The position numbers were made by a program, and so were the translations under genes. 32,821 nt of DNA from a virus, in IMG/VR virus record IMGVR_UViG_3300042326_000879, positions 1 to 32,821 of that record. One strand, given 5' to 3'. Positions 31,985 to 32,821 of this stretch are shown one piece after another. The first letter of the stretch is position 1, and every line of letters begins with the position of its first letter. A model generated the notes under the pieces. That model searched no databases. It was given only the letters and a program-made list of their open reading frames with translations, and was not told where the DNA came from.

Positions 31985-32188
31985 TCACTTTTTACCTTTT
32001 TTATTACTAGCCTGTGGATAGACACTCCCAAGCTTCACTTGATTCTTTAATTCATCAATATGTATCCAAGCTTCTCTTCCAGGCTGAACAGTGTATTTAA
32101 ATACAATCTGTTCTAAAGGAAGATCTCCATTTACATAGAGAGAAACAAGAGATTCTAAATCCGTATATACAATAATATCTTTTTCCAT
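31985..32188 (-). CDS. 67-aa small protein, unknown function
   Basis: The start is taken at ATG 32188 (MEKDIIVYTDLESLVSLYVN); an ATG three codons upstream (32197) is possible. The protein is compact alpha/beta (PLEQIVFKYTVQPGREAWIH, IDELKNQVKLGS) with a basic end (SNKKGKK). It has a TGA stop followed directly by an in-frame TAA. It is the first minus-strand gene after the divergent region. Function unknown. Confidence 0.6.
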   Translation of the reverse strand: MEKDIIVYTDLESLVSLYVNGDLPLEQIVFKYTVQPGREAWIHIDELKNQVKLGSVYPQASNKKGKK

Positions 32189-32197
32189 AGAAAACAA

Positions 32198-32384
32198 AAT
32201 TATATAAAAAATTTTACAAATACTTCTATATGTGTATAACTAACCCCGGGGTTGTATTTACATCCCCCCTATGAAAATAGTGTAGTAGAGGATGTAGTTA
32301 CCTCTCCATTTAAAGTCCCCCTCCTGACTTCTTTGAGCTCCGCACCCCCCTTAAATTCAGTGTTAACTTAAAACTTAAATCAAA
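32198..32384. promoter_or_regulatory. Divergent control region between the minus and plus gene blocks
   Basis: This 187-base spacer has an AACCCCGGGGTT palindrome (32242-32253) and three C-tracts of 5-6 bases (32264-32269, 32317-32321, 32345-32350) that stand out in AT-rich DNA. On the plus strand AAATTCAGTGTTAACTTAAA (from 32353) shares AAATTCAGT with minus-strand promoter copies b and c and lies 32 bases before the plus-strand ATG. Direction change, palindrome and C-tracts suggest a promoter and operator region and possibly an origin, but no origin protein site is recognised. Confidence 0.5.
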
Positions 32385-32621
32385 ATGAGCACAACTCAAT
32401 CTACACTCGACAGTATCAGTTTGCAAGCATTTAAAGACCTAAATGGCATTGCAAACATTAAAGTAAACCAAGGCACAGGTAGAATGTTTGCAGACACAGT
32501 TGCAGGCAGACTATACTTTGCAGAAAAGGTTAATCTTCAAAAGCCATTATTCGTGGCTAAAGGTACTTATGACAGTTACTGGGTATTCAACCAGAACGTG
32601 AAAGAAGTAGCTACCCTTTAA
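32385..32621 (+). CDS. 78-aa probable early protein, unknown function
   Basis: The only sizeable plus-strand gene. It begins MSTTQSTLDSISLQAFKDLN after an A-rich leader (AAAACTTAAATCAAA) and has beta-rich segments (IANIKVNQGTGRMFADTVAG, RLYFAEKVN, PLFVAKGTYDSYWVFN). I remember short proteins of this pattern near the divergent region of crAss-like phages, with no known role. A terminator overlaps its stop codon. It is probably transcribed early, by analogy with phages that split early and late genes by strand. Confidence 0.7.
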   Translation: MSTTQSTLDSISLQAFKDLNGIANIKVNQGTGRMFADTVAGRLYFAEKVNLQKPLFVAKGTYDSYWVFNQNVKEVATL

Positions 32622-32633
32622 GGGTGGCTTTTC
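32609..32633 (+). terminator. Intrinsic terminator overlapping the stop of the 78-aa gene
   Basis: The arms AGCTACCC (32609-32616) and GGGTGGCT (32622-32629) form an 8-bp stem with one G-U pair and a 5-base loop that contains the TAA. It is followed by TTTTCTTT on the plus strand. Confidence 0.8.
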
Positions 32634-32647
32634 TTTAGGACGTTACT

Positions 32648-32685
32648 AAGGAGGATCGTGAGCACAAAGCCACGGTTCTCCTTTT
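32648..32685 (+). terminator. Second strong hairpin downstream of the 78-aa gene
   Basis: The arms 32648-32660 (AAGGAGGATCGTG) and 32671-32683 (CACGGTTCTCCTT) pair over 13 bases with two G-U pairs and a 10-base loop. Only four T follow, so it is a weaker terminator than the first and could be a stable RNA element. The GAGGATCGTGAG arm also contains a Shine-Dalgarno-like GGAGG that the hairpin would hide. Confidence 0.55.
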
Positions 32686-32731
32686 ACATCTACACGTTAC
32701 ATGATTTGTTTATTTATTCATTCACACATAC

Positions 32732-32821
32732 ATGTTTGCTATTACAGCAAGCGGAACTGTGATTCTGGTAGGTAGTATGATGGCTGCCATCAGATTAGCA
32801 GAAGAGCTACGTAGTGCGTAG
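32732..32821 (+). CDS. 29-aa hydrophobic small peptide (tentative)
   Basis: The frame from ATG 32732 to a TAG that ends at the last base of the window reads MFAITASGTVILVGSMMAAI and then RLAEELRSA. This is a short hydrophobic segment followed by a charged helix, as in single-pass phage micropeptides. The leader is AT-rich. The small size makes chance possible. Confidence 0.4.
   Translation: MFAITASGTVILVGSMMAAIRLAEELRSA

Noticed and set aside
32701-32775. Plus-strand frame of 24 codons that overlaps the 29-aa ORF
   Set aside because: Its composition (several His, Cys and Tyr) is not convincing and the hydrophobic ORF at 32732 in another frame is more plausible.

Overview
This window is about 33 kb of a tailed double-stranded DNA phage genome, read mostly on the minus strand. 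The head-packaging order (large terminase, portal, acidic scaffold-like protein, major capsid protein) is clear. So are a Peptidase_S74-ended tail fibre and a LamG-domain tail protein. The host is probably a member of the Bacteroidota. I infer this from A/T-rich leaders without Shine-Dalgarno sequences, frequent TAATG stop-start overlaps, and small protein families I associate with crAss-like and other large Bacteroidota phages. No host gene is present, so host and taxon remain inference. No tape-measure protein or recognisable sheath lies in the window. The left edge cuts a gene, so more of the tail module lies beyond it.

Layout from right to left, the direction of minus-strand transcription. 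32385-32821 holds a plus-strand, probably early, block: a 78-aa protein, two strong hairpins and a 29-aa hydrophobic peptide. 32189-32384 is a divergent control region with C-tracts and a 12-bp palindrome. 31600-31985 holds a phage-type promoter, a possible small RNA ending at an intrinsic terminator, and three tRNAs (Trp, Cys, Gln). 27801-31488 holds small accessory genes: a GNAT acetyltransferase, a winged-helix-like protein, an HU/IHF-like protein, a Cys-rich zinc-binding protein, a RecB-type nuclease and a gene next to terL that could be the small terminase. An odd class II tRNA (anticodon GUC) sits between that gene and terL. 19343-27681 is the packaging and capsid module. 19224-19337 is a compact three-hairpin element just downstream of the capsid gene. 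14842-19200 holds connector and neck proteins, a Dps-like protein with an intact ferroxidase signature, and a large virion protein. 1-14825 is a tail and fibre module with long modular proteins separated by many very small genes.

The structural genes appear to be expressed from several short transcription units. A recurring upstream motif with core GTATATT (minus strand) is found at least seven times, 24-69 bases before genes or before the tRNA leader. In several places it directly follows an intrinsic terminator. The strongest leads for follow-up are this promoter family, the capsid-linked RNA structure, the atypical class II tRNA, compensatory changes in the Cys and Trp tRNAs, and the Dps-like protein in the virion cluster.
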